Shown: one piece after another, positions 23,315 through 34,000 of the stretch
Layout of the letters: each line of letters opens with the position of its first letter
How positions within the stretch are numbered: position 1 is the first letter of the stretch
From: Cristatella mucedo
Taxonomy: Eukaryota > Bryozoa > Phylactolaemata > Cristatellidae
Reading direction: 5' to 3'
NCBI GenBank assembly: GCA_009760855.2
Contig: WPIO01000009.1
Span: 9,005,001 to 9,069,000, forward strand
Length of the DNA: 64,000 nt
Program-made: the position numbers and the translations under genes
The notes under the pieces: generated by a model
Database searches by the model: none
What the model was told of the DNA's origin: nothing
The model's input: only the letters and a program-made list of their open reading frames with translations

Positions 23315-26300
23315 TGAGAGACCCTGGATCTTTAAAGAGGTTTCGCCTCGATGAAGCAGCCATAAACGGCTCTAAAGTAGCCCACTTGCTCTTCATTAGC
23401 TATCGCTCGTGGCTACCCAAATGTTCTTACTGAGAAACAGTGGGAGAAGAGATTGACTGCAGCCACCCTCTGTGATGTACAGTGGCTGCGGTAGAAATCA
23501 ACAACAAGAACAGAAGAAACAAGACTGGATCGGTGGAAAAAGCGCCATGAAAGCACTCTTGCCATCTGCTACCTCGATCATCGTACACTGAGCATCGGGA
23601 CCGTTATGTCCTGTGTGTGTGGATTTGGCTATGCGTCGGCGTGAGGCGCCGCTCTGTGGGAAGGTGCGATCGTGGCTAATTGCCCTCGGTGGTTACACCT
23701 CTTCATTACACGAATTCGAGACAATGGCAGTTGTGGCTACCGACCGGAGACTGCCGATTGATTGATTGGGCCACCCAGCCTTCCACCCAGAAATGCTTGC
23801 TCCTCGAATTTCCGTCTCGAGTCTCGGTGCAGCTCGCCTACCCTCGACGAGCAGGCATTGTCGAGAATCTTTCGTGAGCTGTGGGAGCTGGGGGCGTCGG
23901 CTCCCGGCCCTGCAGCTCTTCAGCTTCCCTGCGATTGGCCGCCTCGGGCGATGGTCATCCATCGGCTGGCTTGCCTCCTTGACCTGATCTTTCCTGGCCA
24001 GGCCTGTGGTCGAGGACTAGGTGTGATTTGAGGTTTGGTCTTCTGTAGCCAATGGTGTGGTAACCTAACGAAAGTTTACCTCACCCCTGCCTGACCCAAG
24101 ATCCTGTCGGGAGCTTTCCGTCCAGCTGTTCTGCACCAGGTCGGCACGGAACGTTGTTGAATTGCTTGGGTGTATGCCTTGCCGGTGTGTATGCATTGCT
24201 GACTCATCATAGGCACATAGGCTGACAAGCTGCCAGACCTCGGTGCTGCCAGGACTTCCTTTAGCTTGGTTAGTGAGCTACCTCATTTCTCAAATAATCT
24301 TGGCAAAGACATTTATGTATGCAGCATTTCTGGTGATATTTATGTGTGCAGCATTGCTCTTCTTCGCGACCGAGGTCGTGGGGTCGAACCCTGCAGGGGG
24401 GGCAATCCTTTATTGCCAAGTGCAAGCTTTGGTGATAGCCGTGGAGGCTCTTCTGCTGCTATCCAAAATGATACTGTTAAATCGTATCATATTAGTTTAT
24501 TAATTAATTTATTATTAGTGTGGCTTTAGAAAACATGCTATCCAGAAACTTTACAAACTCGTTCAAACCTCACATCCTTCGGAGACCGTGCCTTTAGTTC
24601 GTATTCTCCCAAAAGCTGGAGCTCACTCCCGACTTGTGTCACGACATCTCCTGACTTGACCAAATTTAAAAAGAAATTAAAAAGCGCACCAATTTATGAC
24701 AGCATTTACTGGGTCCCTGTGATTCGTCCTTTACGTGTGCTTATGCGTGCTGAGAAGGTTGCACGCTGCCACTAACCACACTTGCATGCTGACCCTGCGC
24801 ATGTCACCCCTAACCATTTTCTTGTTGTTTATCAAGCATGACACCACTTACCATTCGATCGTGTTTCCTTTGCAGCAAATCTAAAGTGCCTGGAAAGAGA
24901 TTGAGTTATCTGAGGGCGCTTTATCAAGTGTATTATTATTAAATTTTAACGCTTAGACGATGGTGAGGTGCGAGTCTGCAAAGACCTTGGATATATGTAT
25001 TACGCGAAAATGCATTCAAACAATGGTAGTGTTCTCCAGCTCTTGCCTGGTAGCAAAATTGTGAAAGCAATGTTTGCATTCGTGCAAGTACTAGTGTAGG
25101 TGCACACTATGCATATGCAGAGATATGCCTATATATGTAGTTTGCTGCAATCGTCTAGATATATACTCTGTAGCAGCCAGTGAGAGTGGCTTTTGGCTTG
25201 TATATGTTTTGTGCTGTTGTCATCGTGATCCTAGATGTCTAGATGTCTTAGCGTTAGATGGATGCTGCTGGAGCTAGGCTAGTCTTTTGCCACTTGCTCC
25301 AGTGTCTTGACCAGGTACTGCAGACTTGGGAGATTGGTTGGAAGTTGCCTAGTCAAGTTCTCTTGATCTAGCACTGTCTTCTTAATGAGTGACCTAACAG
25401 CAGCCTTTTTGAATGATGCAGGGACAAGACCTGAGCCTAAGGGTATATGTATTATGTTGGTCATACAGTCCAACAGCAGATCTGTGTATCTCAGAAAGAG
25501 AACAGTAGGAGTGGATTATAGAGGGCTGGGAGTAGCTGGGAAATAAATTTGTTAAATAAATTTATTTTTTCTAAGCCGTTAAATAAATTTATTTTTAATT
25601 AAAAATTTTTATTTGTTTAAATAAATTAATTAATTAAATAGATTTGTTTGTTTAAATAAATTGTGTTCTCATTACTCCCTGCACCTGGTGCAAGCTCCCT
25701 ACACCAGCCTTGCCAAAGCGACCCCACACCATTTCCCTGTGTTGTATTTGTCTTTATAGACAAATATCGAGACCCTGTTTCTCTCCTTCTGCTTGGTGCC
25801 CACTCGCTTAGTGCCGCCCTGCGAGGTAACACGTGAACGAGTGGTAACTTGGCTCCGTTCAGCCTGAGGTCAATCAGGCCGGCATTTACATTCAAAGAAA
25901 TGTCTTAAAGCCATTCAAACCATTGTTTTGATCACTTTGACGATAGCTTGAAGAAAGGGGTGCACAGCGCTACCCTTGGCAGTGCGAAATATTATTCTAT
26001 GCCCTTCGACGCCCTTCGATGTGAGCTGCGCTGTTCAATCTTTGCTTTGCTTTTCTCGTGTCGTCAATTTCTTCCCCCTTTCCTTTTTCTTTCACCACCG
26101 ACCCATCCATCGATGAATAGGTTGCTGAACTGCAGATTCTCTCTCCAGACCTCTCCTCGCGGCCGGGTCCGGTTTTCTCGCGCTTTGTGAAAGTGCAGGA
26201 AATCTGCCTCGCTGCATTTGTTAATTGCTGTTTTACCCTCAGGCCGACAGCAAGCAACAGACCGGCGGTGGCAGTGGGCGACGTGGCCGTTGCCGCCGCC

Positions 26301-27337
26301 TGGAGCACACCGTCGCCCAGCCTGGCGGCGCGCGTCCAAGGTAGCGGCGGCAGCGGCGGGGCCACATTGTCGGAGGACAATCACGGCGGACAGCGGCCCG
26401 AGACTGGCCCGAGACTGGCTTCGCCTGCCTTCGCCCCGCCCACCGTGCCCTTCCAGCTTATCGTCGATGCCGAGCTGAAGCGAAGTGAAAATGAAATGAA
26501 GTTGGCCAAGAAGCCGCTGGCATTGATACAGGTGCGTGCGAGGCTGCGGCCAGCGAGCTCGCCGTGCTGGTAATTTCGTTCGCCGACCGTGCACTGCCGA
26601 TGTGTATGCAGTATGTATGCTCGTGCCTGCCTGCGCACACTCACGCCGATTCGTGACACATGCTCTAGCTGTCGCTGGTAGGCGAGCCGGCGGCGCCGGA
26701 CCGGCTCAGGAGCCGGCTGACTCTGCTTGCATGGCATTTGCTGAAGAGCTGTCAGTCTGGGCATTTTATTTCGCGAGTCAGGGCTGCTGCAGTGCAGCCG
26801 CCCTGGATAGCGCAGTTGGTAATAAGCATACGCACAGCACTGTCCTGTTGTTCCTGTTCCTGCTGCTCGGCTGCTACTTATGTAAACCTACGCGTCTATC
26901 ACCCGGTTTCTTAATCTTGGAGCTTGCTTACCATCAAGTTGGTTGACCTATGCCGTTAAAGGTTAGCTGATTAAACAGCCTCATTTACCTGGTGGTAACC
27001 TAGCGCCTGAAAAGCCACGATGGCTATCACCATCGCTTGCAGTTTTCAATAAAGAATTGTCCACTGCCGGACTCGAACTCATGACCTGGGTCGGGAAGAG
27101 CGAGCACCTCCGTAGGTCATGCATCTTGTAGCTTCAGTGCATCGCCTCTGCTAACAATCGAGTGCTTCGCCTGTCTTTCAAGAAGTAACCTAGCCCAGGA
27201 ACAACAGGTGTGCCATGCATTACAATTTGATGGCATAAACCTGTCTGTTTAGTAATGTGTCTATCCGTGTATCTGTTTGTTTTTCTGTCTGCCTGTCTGT
27301 ATTTTTCAGCCTCTCTGTCTTAGTCTGTCGTAGTCTT

Positions 27338-27410
<73 letters not shown>

Positions 27411-28613
27411 ATCTCTCTCTCAGTCTCTCTCTTGCCGGTTTATTTCTTTGAATGTGGTCATATGCACTGGGAGCATGCATTGGCTCACAGAGAGGTGGCC
27501 TGTGAACTTCTGACCTGTGACCCTCGATTAACCTGCAGCATGAAGGAGGTACCGGCAGATGAGAACCATTGCGATTCTTGCACTGAAGCTTAAAAGGGGT
27601 GTGCTGGGCAACACGATCACTCCCCAGGGCATAACCTTTCAGCCCCAGCACCAGCCAAGGTCGAGGTTCAGCCCCTCTGACATTTTCTGGGACCGCCTAT
27701 GGATAGAATGTAGATGAATAAATAAATACATAATAATAATAATAATATAACACCATTGGAGAACTCAATCTCTTTCTAGGCACTTTGCATTTGCTTCAAA
27801 GGAAGCACGATCGAATGGTTAGTGGTGGTAGCTTTCTCAATAAAAAACAGGACTAACATGGTTAGGGGTGACATGCACAAGGTCAGAATGCAAGTTTGGT
27901 TATTGGCAGCATGCACAGTATTAGCACGCATAAGCACGTAGAGGACGAATCACAGGAGCCCACTAATAGCTGTCATAAATAGATGCGTTTTAGTTACTTT
28001 TTAAATGCGGATAAGTCAGGAGATGTTGTGACGCAAATCGGGAGTGAGCTCTTAGGCTTTGGGAGCATACGAACTAAAGCCACAGTCTCCAAAGGATTTA
28101 AGATTTGTAAAGATATGGGTAGACAGTTAGATTCCGCAAAGCCGATGGTACGATGCATAAATACACTTCATTTGTATAACGCCCTGAGAGAGAACTTAAT
28201 CTCCATCCGGGTGTGTCACATGTGCCGCTGGGCTCGAGCTCGCGACCTCGGTCGGTAAAGGCGAGCAGCTTGGCCCCACGAGGGCGGCAGATCGGCTGTG
28301 CTTCGGTACATAGCAATCTCCTGCCCCCCCAGCCTTTCTGTCGGAGCCGTCAAGGTGTGCAGCAGCTGCTCCTTACACTGCAATGCAAAAGCCGTCTCGC
28401 TGCTTTTGCATTGCATCGCACCCTGTCGTTCTTTCTCGCCTTCAGATCGAAGAGCTCGCCATTGCAGAGCTGCACAGCCATTATCGAGCGCTGGCCTCGT
28501 GCGACGGTGAGCGGCTGAGCGTGGAGCGCTTGTCGGCTGCATGCGCCGCCGGAAGCGCTGGCGCCTGTGCCGTGCTTCACAGCTGGGCTGCGCATGCGAG
28601 CCCCCAAAAATAG
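13190..28613 (+). CDS. IBTK: IBTK homologue, C-terminal part (gene span over five coding exons)
   Basis: Exons 13190-13469, 19452-19658, 21367-21597, 26243-26531 and 28446-28613 join with matching phases (2+1, 2+1, 2+1, then 0) into one frame of about 390 residues ending in TAG. IBTK is known as an inhibitor of Bruton tyrosine kinase and a CUL3 ubiquitin-ligase adaptor with N-terminal ankyrin, RCC1 and BTB domains; only the C-terminal tail is visible here. Recognition rests on the ordered short motifs of that tail: LREIM, KLSQREKRKLL, NAWGTPKSAPVVSLRDVM, VPFQLIVDAEL and KPLALIQIEELAI, each with a close counterpart in vertebrate IBTK as I recall it. Between the motifs the protein is Ala-, Ser- and Pro-rich and probably disordered. 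Upstream exons lie before 13190 or outside the window. Confidence 0.82.
14455..14627 (-). mobile_element. tRNA-derived SINE, family B
   Basis: Reverse copy with the 3' phrase TTAGCTGATTAAACAGCCTC near 14463 and the tRNA-like head toward 14625. Confidence 0.7.
15674..15801. repeat. (CA)n microsatellite with CGCA interruptions
   Basis: About 125 bases of CA with short GCACGCAC interruptions. Confidence 0.95.
16806..16945. repeat. unclassified repeat ending in a TC tract (copy 1)
   Basis: It shares the order AAAGGC-CAAATTGACGTTT, GCTTGAGAATTTT, AGGCTA, TCATG-CCT and then a TC-rich tract with 29683-29905. No coding capacity or TIR was seen. Confidence 0.65.
17190..17262 (+). mobile_element. SINE family A head scrap
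   Basis: Contains AGGTCGTGGGCTCGAGCCCT, the B-box half of the family A head, without the LINE-like tail. Confidence 0.5.
17905..18085 (+). mobile_element. LINE 3' fragment
   Basis: Contains CTTCTCGCCGACCTGCACTGG and the downstream Ser/Leu-coding stretch of the LINE ORF2 C-terminus, with frameshifts and a stop. It is followed by a SINE B-like head (GGGCCGTGATAGCCCAGAAG) near 18080. Confidence 0.75.
18543..18640. repeat. 49-bp tandem duplication
   Basis: Two adjoining, almost identical copies begin at 18543 and 18592. Confidence 0.85.
19452..19658 (+). CDS. IBTK: IBTK exon b
   Basis: Acceptor GTGCAG before 19452, donor TG|GTAGGT at 19659. It begins with one base that completes AGG (Arg) with exon a and ends with two bases that complete TGG (Trp) with exon c. 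It encodes KLSQREKRKLL, matching the basic KLSQKQRKMI segment of human IBTK, followed by a Ser/Ala/Gly-rich stretch and a run of five Gln. Confidence 0.8.
19659..21366 (+). other. IBTK intron
   Basis: Holds the LINE fragment at 20279-20955; otherwise no feature was recognised. Confidence 0.6.
20279..20955 (+). mobile_element. 5'-truncated LINE, young copy
   Basis: Covers the ORF2 C-terminus from the LPACAIRRLQLVQNSAARLV motif to the 3' hairpin and an (ATT)n tail. It is a very close match to the main copy at 6088-8755 by eye, so the family was active recently. The ORF2 end is intact in frame (TGA at 20711-20713). Confidence 0.92.
21367..21597 (+). CDS. IBTK: IBTK exon c
   Basis: Acceptor CATCGCAG before 21367, donor AG|GTAGCT at 21598. 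The first base completes the Trp codon from exon b, giving NAWGTPKSAPVVSLRDVM, the counterpart of human IBTK NAWASSLHSVSSKSFRDFL. The rest is Pro/Ala-rich and probably unstructured. It ends with two bases of an Arg codon. Confidence 0.82.
21876..21940. repeat. 32-bp tandem duplication
   Basis: CGGCTGCACAAAGGATATGT and the following 12 bases are repeated exactly at 21876 and 21908. Confidence 0.9.
22053..22375 (-). mobile_element. LINE 3' fragment
   Basis: Begins with ATA/ATT repeats, then the complement of the terminal hairpin (AAAGCGCCCTCAGAGAACTC) and about 250 bases of degraded 3' UTR and ORF2 end. Confidence 0.8.
22432..22484. repeat. 12-bp minisatellite, four units
   Basis: Four units of GGAGGCAGCACA-type sequence. 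Confidence 0.9.
22735..22878 (-). mobile_element. tRNA-derived SINE, family A
   Basis: Reverse copy: tail AAGAGAACTCAAACTCTATT, then CGAGCCCACGACCTCGG and the head near 22860. Confidence 0.75.
23245..23311. repeat. (GA)n microsatellite
   Basis: Uninterrupted GA dinucleotides. Confidence 0.95.
24366..24490 (+). mobile_element. SINE family B, 3' part
   Basis: Contains GACCGAGGTCGTGGGGTCGA, then CAATCCTTTATTGCCAAGTGC and the GTGATAGCCGTGGAGGCTCT phrase of family B. Confidence 0.7.
24540..24945 (+). mobile_element. LINE 3' fragment
   Basis: Contains the GGAGACCGTGCCTTTAGTTC segment of the ORF2 C-terminus, the 3' UTR with repeated GCATGCTGACCCTG-type units, the terminal hairpin and an ATT end. 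Confidence 0.85.
25270..25500 (-). mobile_element. LINE reverse-transcriptase fragment
   Basis: On the - strand it encodes a short RT piece, ASFKKAAVRSLIKKTVLDQE, that corresponds to APFKKAVVRPLLKKATLDQE of the main copy. A/T-rich TTTAAATAAATT sequence follows at 25540-25665. Confidence 0.8.
26243..26531 (+). CDS. IBTK: IBTK exon d
   Basis: Acceptor TTACCCTCAG before 26243, donor CAG|GTGCGT at 26532. The first base completes the Arg codon of exon c; it ends in phase 0. It encodes AAWSTPSPSLAARV, then a Gly/Ser/Pro-rich stretch, then VPFQLIVDAELKRSENEM and KKPLALIQ. The last part corresponds to VTFASIVEEELQQEAAL...KPLALIQ of human IBTK and is the clearest homology in the gene. Confidence 0.9.
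26958..27112 (-). mobile_element. tRNA-derived SINE, family B
   Basis: Reverse copy beginning with GGTTAGCTGATTAAACAGCC and ending in the tRNA-like head; the B-box complement GGACTCGAACTC lies near 27069. Confidence 0.75.
27336..27408. repeat. (GTCT)n microsatellite
   Basis: About 17 GTCT units followed by TC-rich sequence. Confidence 0.95.
27735..28145 (-). mobile_element. LINE 3' fragment
   Basis: Starts with (ATA)n, then CAATCTCTTTCTAGGCACTTT, the reverse 3' UTR and a degraded ORF2 end to about 28145. Confidence 0.8.
28150..28290 (-). mobile_element. tRNA-derived SINE, family A
   Basis: Reverse copy directly abutting the LINE fragment: tail GAGAGAACTTAATCTCCATC, then GGGCTCGAGCTCGCGACC. 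Confidence 0.75.
28446..28613 (+). CDS. IBTK: IBTK terminal exon
   Basis: Acceptor TTCTCGCCTTCAG before 28446; phase 0, joining as KPLALIQ|IEELAIAELHSHYRAL. Vertebrate IBTK has KPLALIQIEEHAIQDLLVFY at its C-terminus. The end diverges from the vertebrate one: about 35 Ala/Cys/His-rich residues then TAG at 28611-28613. A polyadenylation signal follows at 28797. Confidence 0.88.
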   Translation: MEELAIAELHSHYRALASCDGERLSVERLSAACAAGSAGACAVLHSWAAHASPQK

Positions 28614-28796
28614 CGCTGTCGCTGCGCCGCCGAGGTGGCATCGTTTGTGATATGCATCCAGTGTGTTGATGTTTCTAAACTTACATTGCTGGCAGTGCAA
28701 CACCAACTGCTGCATTTTCGTAGCTGCCTCTCCTTGCGGTCAGTCGAACTCGAGAGTGCAGCCACGGAGTTGTCACGAAAGTCGCTTTTGTTTACC

Positions 28797-28802
28797 AATA
28801 AA
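28797..28802 (+). terminator. AATAAA polyadenylation signal, IBTK
   Basis: Canonical hexamer 184 bases after the IBTK stop codon. Confidence 0.6.
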
Positions 28803-29044
28803 CGCCTTATGGTAAATCTTTCTTTGTGCATTTTTAACGAGCTGCGGAGCGTTTCGGCCGAGCTGTCCGGCCCGAAGCTCTGCGTAGCCACGCCGGGCTG
28901 TGCGTCTCAGTCAGATCGAGCAGGTCAAGGTGATTGACAGTCAACCTCTTGACCCCAGCTCTGCCTAATGATCTTGACCATTTCTCCGGCAGCAGGTCTA
29001 GTCAAGTCAACCTAGCCGGCCGGAGCTAAGCACCTATTATTGTT
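28803..29044. other. no gene seen
   Basis: Sequence between the IBTK polyadenylation signal and a LINE fragment; nothing recognised. Confidence 0.5.
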
Positions 29045-29054
29045 GGTGACCACA

Positions 29055-29480
29055 AGACCGGCTCGACTTCTGCAACTCACTGGTCCCAGGTCTTCCTGCA
29101 ATAACCTCCCTCTGTTGGTGCAAAACCGCACCTTGGCTTGTTAGTCGTGAAGGTCGCCGTTGCCAGTTGCCACATTGCACTGCTTCTCGCCGACCTGCAC
29201 TGGCTCCCTATCAAGCAGTGAATCGACTTCAAGGCTTAGTCACTTTTAGGTCCCTTCATTCTCTTGCTCCGGCCTACTTCTCCGAAATACTTCCAGATCC
29301 GGCTATCCGCATCGTACCACCTGCTCTTCTGACAATAGTCGTTTAGCTGTCTCTCAAACCAACCTTAAATCCTCTGAAGACTGCGTCTTCAGCCTATATG
29401 CCACACAGCCGGAAACTTCCTACCGACTGACATTGCATCATCTCCCAATTGGACGACGTTCAAAAAGAAGCTACAAACCT
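29055..29480 (+). mobile_element. old LINE 3' fragment
   Basis: Contains GGCTCGACTTCTGCAACTCA, CTTCTCGCCGACCTGCACTG and CTTAAATCCTCTGAAGACTG in the order of the ORF2 C-terminus, with many differences and stops. Confidence 0.8.
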
Positions 29481-29682
29481 ATATTCCTTCCAAGTGGTCT
29501 TCGGGAGGGCATGTGAAGCTTGGGGCAAATACAAATCAGGAATGTTTAGACAGCGTTTAAAAAGGCCTCCGAAAAGTGCTCGTTCAGTGTGGATATTCAA
29601 GAGTTCTCTGGATGGGGTGTCCGATTGGATTCCGAATATTATCGGTGCTTCTGTGGCATGAAGAATCAGAGTCTGCTGCTTG

Positions 29683-29905
<223 letters not shown>

Positions 29906-30420
29906 TCATTTTTTCTCCGCTCAATCTGCTCTCGCGATCTCTCGACCCATCACGCATAGAAAGATGCTAAAGAGTAGTTTCACGCGACGCCACTCATAGC
30001 TAGGAGTCTGTCAGGGCGCTAAAGCACCCGAGAGCTTAGTACATTATACAATTACATGTGAAGTAATATTATTAGATATAAAGTATATATTGCTGCACTG
30101 GAACTTGTCGGCGACGAACCTTCGGCGACCAGATTCCAGGTGTTTCTCTAGAGGAAGGAGTCATTTGCTTAATAGTTTCTACTATCAAATGGAGCTACAA
30201 AGGGCGCCTGCGAGTGGTGCGACTTCGGCTTGCAGAGTCCAGCGTCGGTTTCCAGATGGGCTATTGAAATTTGTCTTTAGTGAATCAAAATACTTTTTAG
30301 TTTTCTACGTAGGTAATTCATATTTCGACGGTTCTGTACGACCTGCCGGGCGCTCTTACGATATTTTGAGGTTTAGGGGGGCCCCCTTCGGTGCGTCGAT
30401 GAACTGTTTCCGAAACTTTT
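29906..30420. other. no gene recognised
   Basis: A 113-codon open frame at 30090-30431 has no domain I recognise and lacks splice or repeat context; treated as unsupported. Confidence 0.4.
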
Positions 30421-30426
30421 TTTATT
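30421..30426 (-). terminator. AATAAA polyadenylation signal, CCDC181
   Basis: TTTATT on the + strand, 408 bases beyond the CCDC181 stop codon on the - strand; the first such hexamer after the stop. Confidence 0.45.
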
Positions 30427-30833
30427 TTTAGAGTTAATTAGCTGTTACGGTGGACGGTTCAAATTCTTAAAGTCCTTACATGAGAGGGAGCTAACGAGCT
30501 CCCTACAGTGACCATCTGTCGCGAGCCACACGTCAGCGATGACTCGAGCAGAAGACTGAATGGTGGCGTTATGACGCGCCAGTCGTAGAATGTATGAAAA
30601 TGCTGAAAAAAATGTCAATACGTATGAGAATCTCTTGAATGACATAGCATACGCTACTTTAAGCCTGACTACTTATATATTTGGCACTCGTACCACGCTG
30701 CCTTGACTGACTCAGGCAAGCTGTCTTCTAGAAACGCGTGAGTGCCGTAGCAGCAGCAAATCAGCCGTCTCCTTATACCGGGCGTAAGCGCATCGCGGCT
30801 CGCCGCTCCGTCAGCTCCGTCAGAGACGCTGGC

Positions 30834-31005
30834 CTAAAATCTGTAGCCGTAGTAGTCGACATATCTGAATGACTGAGAGTCGCGTATCGCTTCGGAAAGC
30901 TTGATGGCTTTTCTCGACATCTTCTTGGCAGATTTTCTCGCTCTCATCTTAGCTCGTTCCTCCTGCTTTCGCAGCCGAAATTCCTTCTCCTTCTTGTGAA
31001 GCCAC
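30834..31005 (-). CDS. CCDC181: CCDC181 terminal exon
   Basis: Acceptor GATCTCGTTCAG ahead of 31005. The first base completes GAG (Glu) with exon 2, giving CERAYRE|WLHKKEKEFRLRKQ. The frame continues through RARKSAKKM and IKLSEAIRDSQSFRYVDYY to TAG at 30836-30834. Human CCDC181 ends RERAFKQWLRRKR...LYMSEAKPFRFTDHYN, so both ends of the exon are supported. Confidence 0.92.
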
Positions 31006-34000
31006 CTGAACGAGATCGAGGCCTCGCGAGCGTCGCCGAGAGAGCCTGGGCGTTATGGCGCGCCCGTTATGTCGAGCTATCGGAGCAGTGCGAAAGAGCT
31101 CGTCGGTCATGACGAGAATAATAATTGTAATAATAATAATACACTTGATAAAGTGCCCTCAAAGAACTCAATCTCTTTCTAGGCACTTTGCACTTGCTGC
31201 AAAGGAAACATGATCGAATGGTGAGTTGTATCATGCTTGATAAACAAAATGAATAACATGGTCAGGGGTGATATGCACAGGGTCAGCATGCAAGTGTAGT
31301 TAGTGGCAGCATGCACAGTGTCAGCACGCATAAGCACATAAAGGACAAATCACAGGGACCCACTAAATGCTGTCATAAATAGGTGCGTTTCTAATTTCTT
31401 TTTAGATAGTCAAGTCAAGGAATGTCGTGACGCAAGTCGGGAGTGAGTTCCAGGCTTTGGGAGCATATGAACTAAAGGCACGGTCCCTAAAGGATTTGAG
31501 ATTTGCACGAGGTATGGGTAAGCAGTTGGTTTCCGAAAAGCGGGCGGTACGGTGCTTGGCCTGGTAGGGAGTAGATCTGATAGGTAGGCTGGAGCCAGCT
31601 GTAAGCGCCCGATTGCATATGCCGGTAGGCCAGCAAGCAGTGAGTTACAGAAGTCAAGACGGGATGTCACAAATGCATGGACCAACTTAGACGTGGTATC
31701 TTTATCTAAACAAGCCCGAACTTTAGCAATCTTATGTCGCTGAAAGTAGGCACTTGATTGTGGAGCAGATGTGGTCGTCTAACGAAAGGTCACTCTGGAA
31801 CATGACACCTAAACTTCGTGCAGATTCAACAGGAGACATGCTGGCAGAGCCGATTTTGAGCATCAGCCTTTCCAATTTCTGAATCGCACTTGGTTTGCCC
31901 AAAATTAGTAAGTTAGTTTTATTATCATTTATTTAAGAAAATTTGCTGCCATCCATGCGTGGATGCCATCAATACATGCAGCCAGGGAGTGGAGAGAGTT
32001 CAACGAGCTCGAAGGCTGGGAGGGATCAAAGCAAAGATACAGCTGAGTGTCATCCGCATAGAAGTGAAAGCCTAGATTGTGCTTGGCAATCACATCGGCA
32101 AGAGGGAGAGAAAAGTATCAACAGTGAAAAGAAGCGGCCCGAGCACGGAGCTCTGAGGTACTCCATATTTCAGAGGTACCTTCAGATGATTTTTGTCCAT
32201 TCACGTCAATACTCTGGAGCCTCCTACTGAGATAGGACCTGAGTCATTGTAGAGCAGTGCCAGTGATGCCCAGGCAAGGTGAGGGGCAATTGAAAAGGAT
32301 TTGGTGATCGATGGTATCAAAAGCTGCCGAAAGATCAAGCGAAACAAGCAGAGAAACTCTACTACGTCTGCATTCTTAAGTAGGCCGTAGTACACCCGAA
32401 GCTGACTGCTGACTCTCCAGGAGTGATTAGCTCTAAAGCTTTCGACCCTTTCGAGGCCACTCTCAAGACTTCGAGCGCAGAGGAAAACGTTTCGAAGAAA
32501 TCGCCGCTTATTTCTCCACTCACTTCTCCACTGCGTCGCCGCTCTCTTGGCGGAAGGGGCGAGAAACGCGAGCAGCTTACGTAGTACGTAGCTCAGTGTT
32601 GATTCGCTCCCGAAGCCTCTTTGTAGCCGACTGTAGCTTCTGGGGTCGCACACACTTAAAGACTCAGAGCAAGCACGGTTGACCGTCTTCGCCTCCTACG
32701 CAGCGCCAAGCCTATTGCCTAAGCGCTGCGTCGGCCTAATCTAGCCTGTTCAAAATAGAATATGCAGCGTCATTTCCGCAGCTGTCATGCAGCGAGCGGG
32801 ATCGGTAGCCGACCACGATTTTTGCCGACTTTGGCGCACCGCATTCTTTAACTACTCCGCTTGTGCCAAATCTGTATTCTATAAATCTCATCCAGCGCTC
32901 GGCTCTTAACTAGCGTGTTCGCAGCGGCGGAGCCAGGAATTTTCCCCTGGGGGCAAGACCTTCAAAATTGTTATGTAGCTGGCGAGACCCGCAAATTTTT
33001 TTCATTAGGCGGGGCTAGATGGGCAGTTAATAAAAAAAATTACAGCGAAAGAGCATTTTTTTATTCGACGCAAACTCGGCGGTTGCTCATCGGGTAGTGG
33101 TAAAGCATAATTTCATCGTTTGCGACGGTCGCGGGCGTAGAAATCGGGAGCCAGGCCCAGGTCGCCGCTACTCCCTCTCCTCCCGCTGTCCGCCCCCACC
33201 GCTGGCTCCGCCGCTGGTTGATCGAATATTTCTCGCCTCATCGACGAGCTCAGTCGACGAGCGGGCAGCCCCCTAGGACTGGCGGGTGCTGGATGGATGA
33301 GAAGCAGCCAATGAGCATGCTCGCGTCTCGCGCGCGTCGGCCGACCCGGTTCGCTTGGGGCGTCGCGTGTCGGAGTGAGCGGACGGCAAGGTCAAGGCAT
33401 CACTGCGAGCCTTAACTATCGAGGATTTCTTCCCGCATCGCACGTTTGAGACGACTCTTGCGCCAAAGCTGCACGGGATATCGCTGCGCGTCTTCCTAAT
33501 GCGTGCAGCAAGGGCTGAGCTCGCGACCGACCAGCCGCGCCGCGCTCCGGAACTAGAGCCTTTTTTTCGAGAGTGCTCGCCCGGCCGCGTTCGCGATCCG
33601 GTTCAGCCGGCGCCGGCTTATCGTTCTCTCATTAGGCTCACGTGACGTTAGGCACGTGAGCTCTAACAGCCGCTCCTTAGCGCATCCTTTGCTCGCCATC
33701 GCCGGCAGCTCGTCGCGCCGGCTAGCGGACCCCACCACCCGCGGCGGCCGCTTAAGGATCGGTCGGATGCAATGGCGGATGCAGCATAATAACGCAGCCT
33801 TGGCGGTGCGCGCTAGCTCGTACGCCGGGCAGCGCCGGGCAGCGCTCGCTACTCACTCTCTGTACGCCCGCTCGCACTCGTCGCGCGTCCGCAGCAGGTA
33901 GCCCTCGGCCTCCTCCCTCTCGCGGCGACGTCGTAGCAGTCGCTCCTCGTCCTGCTGCTCCTTCTTGTGGCGAACCCACTCGCGGAAAGCCTCCTCGCGC

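Larger units (their letters stand above)
21598..26242 (+). other. IBTK intron (about 4.6 kb)
   Basis: Contains the listed tandem repeats, LINE pieces, SINEs and GA tract; no further exon is needed because exon c and exon d join in phase. Confidence 0.6.
26532..28445 (+). other. IBTK last intron
   Basis: Holds the SINE B, the (GTCT)n tract, a LINE fragment and a SINE A listed separately. Confidence 0.65.
31006..33856 (-). other. CCDC181 intron 2 (2.85 kb)
   Basis: Holds a same-strand LINE copy, a hAT-like MITE and about 640 bases of CpG-rich sequence at 33217-33856 with no recognised feature. Confidence 0.7.

Noticed and set aside
30090-30431. 113-codon open frame between IBTK and CCDC181
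   Set aside because: No recognised domain, no repeat family and no splice or polyadenylation context; length is within chance expectation.
31005-31045. Alternative acceptor for the CCDC181 last exon (AG at 31047-31046)
   Set aside because: It puts the exon out of register with exon 2. The AG just ahead of 31005 restores the frame and gives the conserved EWLHKK motif.
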